A stretch of DNA of 6,791 bases from Bacteroidales bacterium UBA3724 (lineage in GTDB: Bacteria; Bacteroidota; Bacteroidia; Bacteroidales; P3), in NCBI GenBank assembly GCA_002371315.1, contig DFHL01000107.1:395-7185 (forward strand), written 5' to 3'. Below are positions 5,254-6,791 of the stretch, piece by piece (within the stretch, counting starts at the first letter, position 1; each line of letters starts with the position of its first letter). A model generated the notes under the pieces. That model was not told the DNA's origin, made no database searches, and was given only the letters and a program-made list of their open reading frames with translations. The translations under genes were made by a program, and so were the position numbers.

Positions 5254-6791
5254 ATGCGAAGAATACTTATCCCTCTTGTTGCTGCTTTGCTGTTAGTGTC
5301 GGCCTGCCAGCGGACGCTGACCGACTATGTCAATCCCTTCGTTGGCACCGACGGCCACGGCCACACCTTCCCCGGAGCCATACTGCCCTTCGGAATGGTG
5401 CAGGTCAGCCCCGACACGCGCCTCGACGGATGGGACGGATGCAGCGGCTACCACTACAGCGACGACACCGTCTACGGCTTCAGCCACACCCACCTCAGCG
5501 GCACGGGCTGCAGCGACTACGGCGACCTGCTGTTGATGCCCTTCACCGAAGAAAACGGTGACCTGCCCGACAGCCTGGACTACAGCTTCTACCTCTCCAC
5601 ATTCTCGCACAGCAACGAGAAGGCCGAGCCGGGCTACTATCGCGTCGTCCTCGACCGCAACCGCGTGATGGCCGAACTCACCGTCCACGGCCGCAACGCC
5701 CTGCACAAATACACCTTCCCTCACGCCGGACGCAAAGGCGTGGTGGTCGACCTCAAGCACCGCGACGTGGTCAGCGATTCACGATTGGTGCTTTCCGAAT
5801 CCACCGGCGAATGGCATCTTTGCGGCTACCGCCTGTCGGCAGCCTGGAACCCGCAGCAGCAATTCTATTTCGCCCTTACGGCCGACTGCAATCCTGAGAA
5901 GGTGGTATTCTTCAAAGACGGGAAGCCCGTCGACGGACTGGAGCCCCTCGACGGCGAAGACTGCAAAGCCCTGCTACTCTTCCCAGACAACATCAAAGAG
6001 GTGACCCTTATGGTGGGCATCTCGGCCGTTGACGATGCTGGAGCTTGGACCAATCTGAAAGAAAGCGACGGCATCACCTTCCAGCAGGCCAAGAAGCAGG
6101 CCCACGCCACGTGGGAGAAAGCCCTCGGCCAGATTGAGGTGGAAGGCGGCAGCCGCGAGGACCGCGCCAACTTCTACACCGCCCTATATCACTGTATGAC
6201 ATCGCCCTATCTCTACAGCGACGCCGACGGACGCTATCTGGCGATGAAAGACCGCGACACCAACATCTACACCATCCAGCAGGCCGAAGGACGCGACCAG
6301 TACACCGTCTTCTCGGTCTGGGACACCTACCGCGCCCTGCACCCACTGCTCAACATCGTCGAGCCTGAGCGCAGTCGCGACTTCGTCCTGACGATGCTCG
6401 ACCACTACCGCCACAGCGGCGAACTGACAATGTGGGAACTTGCCAGCCACGAAACTCACTGCATGATAGGCTACCATGCCGTCAGCGTAATCCTCGACGC
6501 CTACCGCACCGGCGTGCTCGACAGCCTTGACGAAGGCACCCTCAACGAACTTCTCGAAGCAATGGTGGCCACAAGCAACCTGCCCATCCTGGGCCGCACC
6601 GAATACGCCCGCGACGGCTTCCTCAGCAGCGAATACGAGAACGAGTCGGTCAGCAAGACCCTCGAATATGCCTACGACGACTGGTGCATAGCCGAATACG
6701 CGCGCCTCATCGGCAACGACAGCATCTGCCGCATCTATACGCGCCGCTGCCAGTCGTGGAAGAACATTATGGACGACAACGGCTTTATGCA
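5254..6791 (+). CDS. GH92 family alpha-mannosidase lipoprotein (3' end beyond window)
   Basis: Glycoside hydrolase family 92 enzymes are calcium-dependent exo-alpha-mannosidases that trim mannosides such as N-glycan mannose. The 512 visible residues start with a lipoprotein signal (MRRILIPLVAALLLVSAC, lipid cysteine at 18), so the enzyme is probably attached to the outer membrane or periplasmic face. DYVNPFVGTDGHGHTFPGA (24-42), PFGMVQVSPDT (45-55), SGYHYSDDTVYGFSHTHLSG (64-83) and GCSDYGD (85-91) belong to the N-terminal beta-sandwich. FSVWDTYRALHP (353-364), WELASHETHCMIGYHAVSVI (394-413) and YENESVSKTLEYAYDDWCIA (461-480) belong to the catalytic alpha/alpha barrel. The family usually runs to about 730-790 residues, so roughly a third is missing; the motifs I associate with the catalytic acid and bases (EGNxWQY, GNDDxG) lie further on, so activity cannot be judged. 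The ATG at 5254 is fixed by the signal peptide. The preceding leader carries the hexamer arrays. Confidence 0.95.
   Translation, partial: MRRILIPLVAALLLVSACQRTLTDYVNPFVGTDGHGHTFPGAILPFGMVQVSPDTRLDGWDGCSGYHYSDDTVYGFSHTHLSGTGCSDYGDLLLMPFTEENGDLPDSLDYSFYLSTFSHSNEKAEPGYYRVVLDRNRVMAELTVHGRNALHKYTFPHAGRKGVVVDLKHRDVVSDSRLVLSESTGEWHLCGYRLSAAWNPQQQFYFALTADCNPEKVVFFKDGKPVDGLEPLDGEDCKALLLFPDNIKEVTLMVGISAVDDAGAWTNLKESDGITFQQAKKQAHATWEKALGQIEVEGGSREDRANFYTALYHCMTSPYLYSDADGRYLAMKDRDTNIYTIQQAEGRDQYTVFSVWDTYRALHPLLNIVEPERSRDFVLTMLDHYRHSGELTMWELASHETHCMIGYHAVSVILDAYRTGVLDSLDEGTLNELLEAMVATSNLPILGRTEYARDGFLSSEYENESVSKTLEYAYDDWCIAEYARLIGNDSICRIYTRRCQSWKNIMDDNGFM

Overview
The window looks like part of a chromosome from a Bacteroidota bacterium, probably a GC-rich member of the Bacteroidales. 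The evidence is a type IX secretion C-terminal sorting domain, a lipoprotein GH92 alpha-mannosidase of the kind common in gut Bacteroidales, a Bacteroidetes-type ROK glucokinase, a TAnnTTTG-type -7 promoter box before the first gene, and no clear Shine-Dalgarno sequences. All genes read rightward. I cannot name the species from this sequence. I see no tRNA, rRNA, CRISPR array, insertion sequence or phage gene.

Layout: a short leader (1-164) holds a candidate promoter and an 11-bp direct repeat at the very edge. It is followed by dapB (lysine/meso-diaminopimelate synthesis, 165-848), a PhoH-family ATPase (967-1953), ispE (MEP isoprenoid pathway, 2076-2912), a secreted PCMD-like protein with a T9SS sorting tail (2909-4135, overlapping ispE by 4 bp), a ROK sugar kinase (4175-5098), and the 5' two thirds of a GH92 lipoprotein mannosidase (5254 to the window end). 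The first three are housekeeping genes. The last three suggest surface glycan capture, exo-mannosidase trimming and phosphorylation of a released hexose, though no SusC/SusD pair is visible here, so a polysaccharide utilization locus is not demonstrated.

The most unusual content is between the genes. Three gene junctions carry short tandem repeats while the coding regions do not: seven 7-bp RCGGAAA units and then four 8-bp CACTAACG-like units between dapB and phoH; four 10-11-bp GGGAAGTTAR units followed by eight GTTAAR hexamers between phoH and ispE; and five TTAACN hexamers followed, in inverted orientation, by about ten GTTAAR hexamers between the ROK kinase and the GH92 gene. The GTTAAR family recurs about 3 kb apart, both times in the same orientation just upstream of a start codon, which suggests either a shared leader function or a dispersing or slippage-prone repeat family. 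Its role is unknown to me; I report it as the main candidate for something undescribed.
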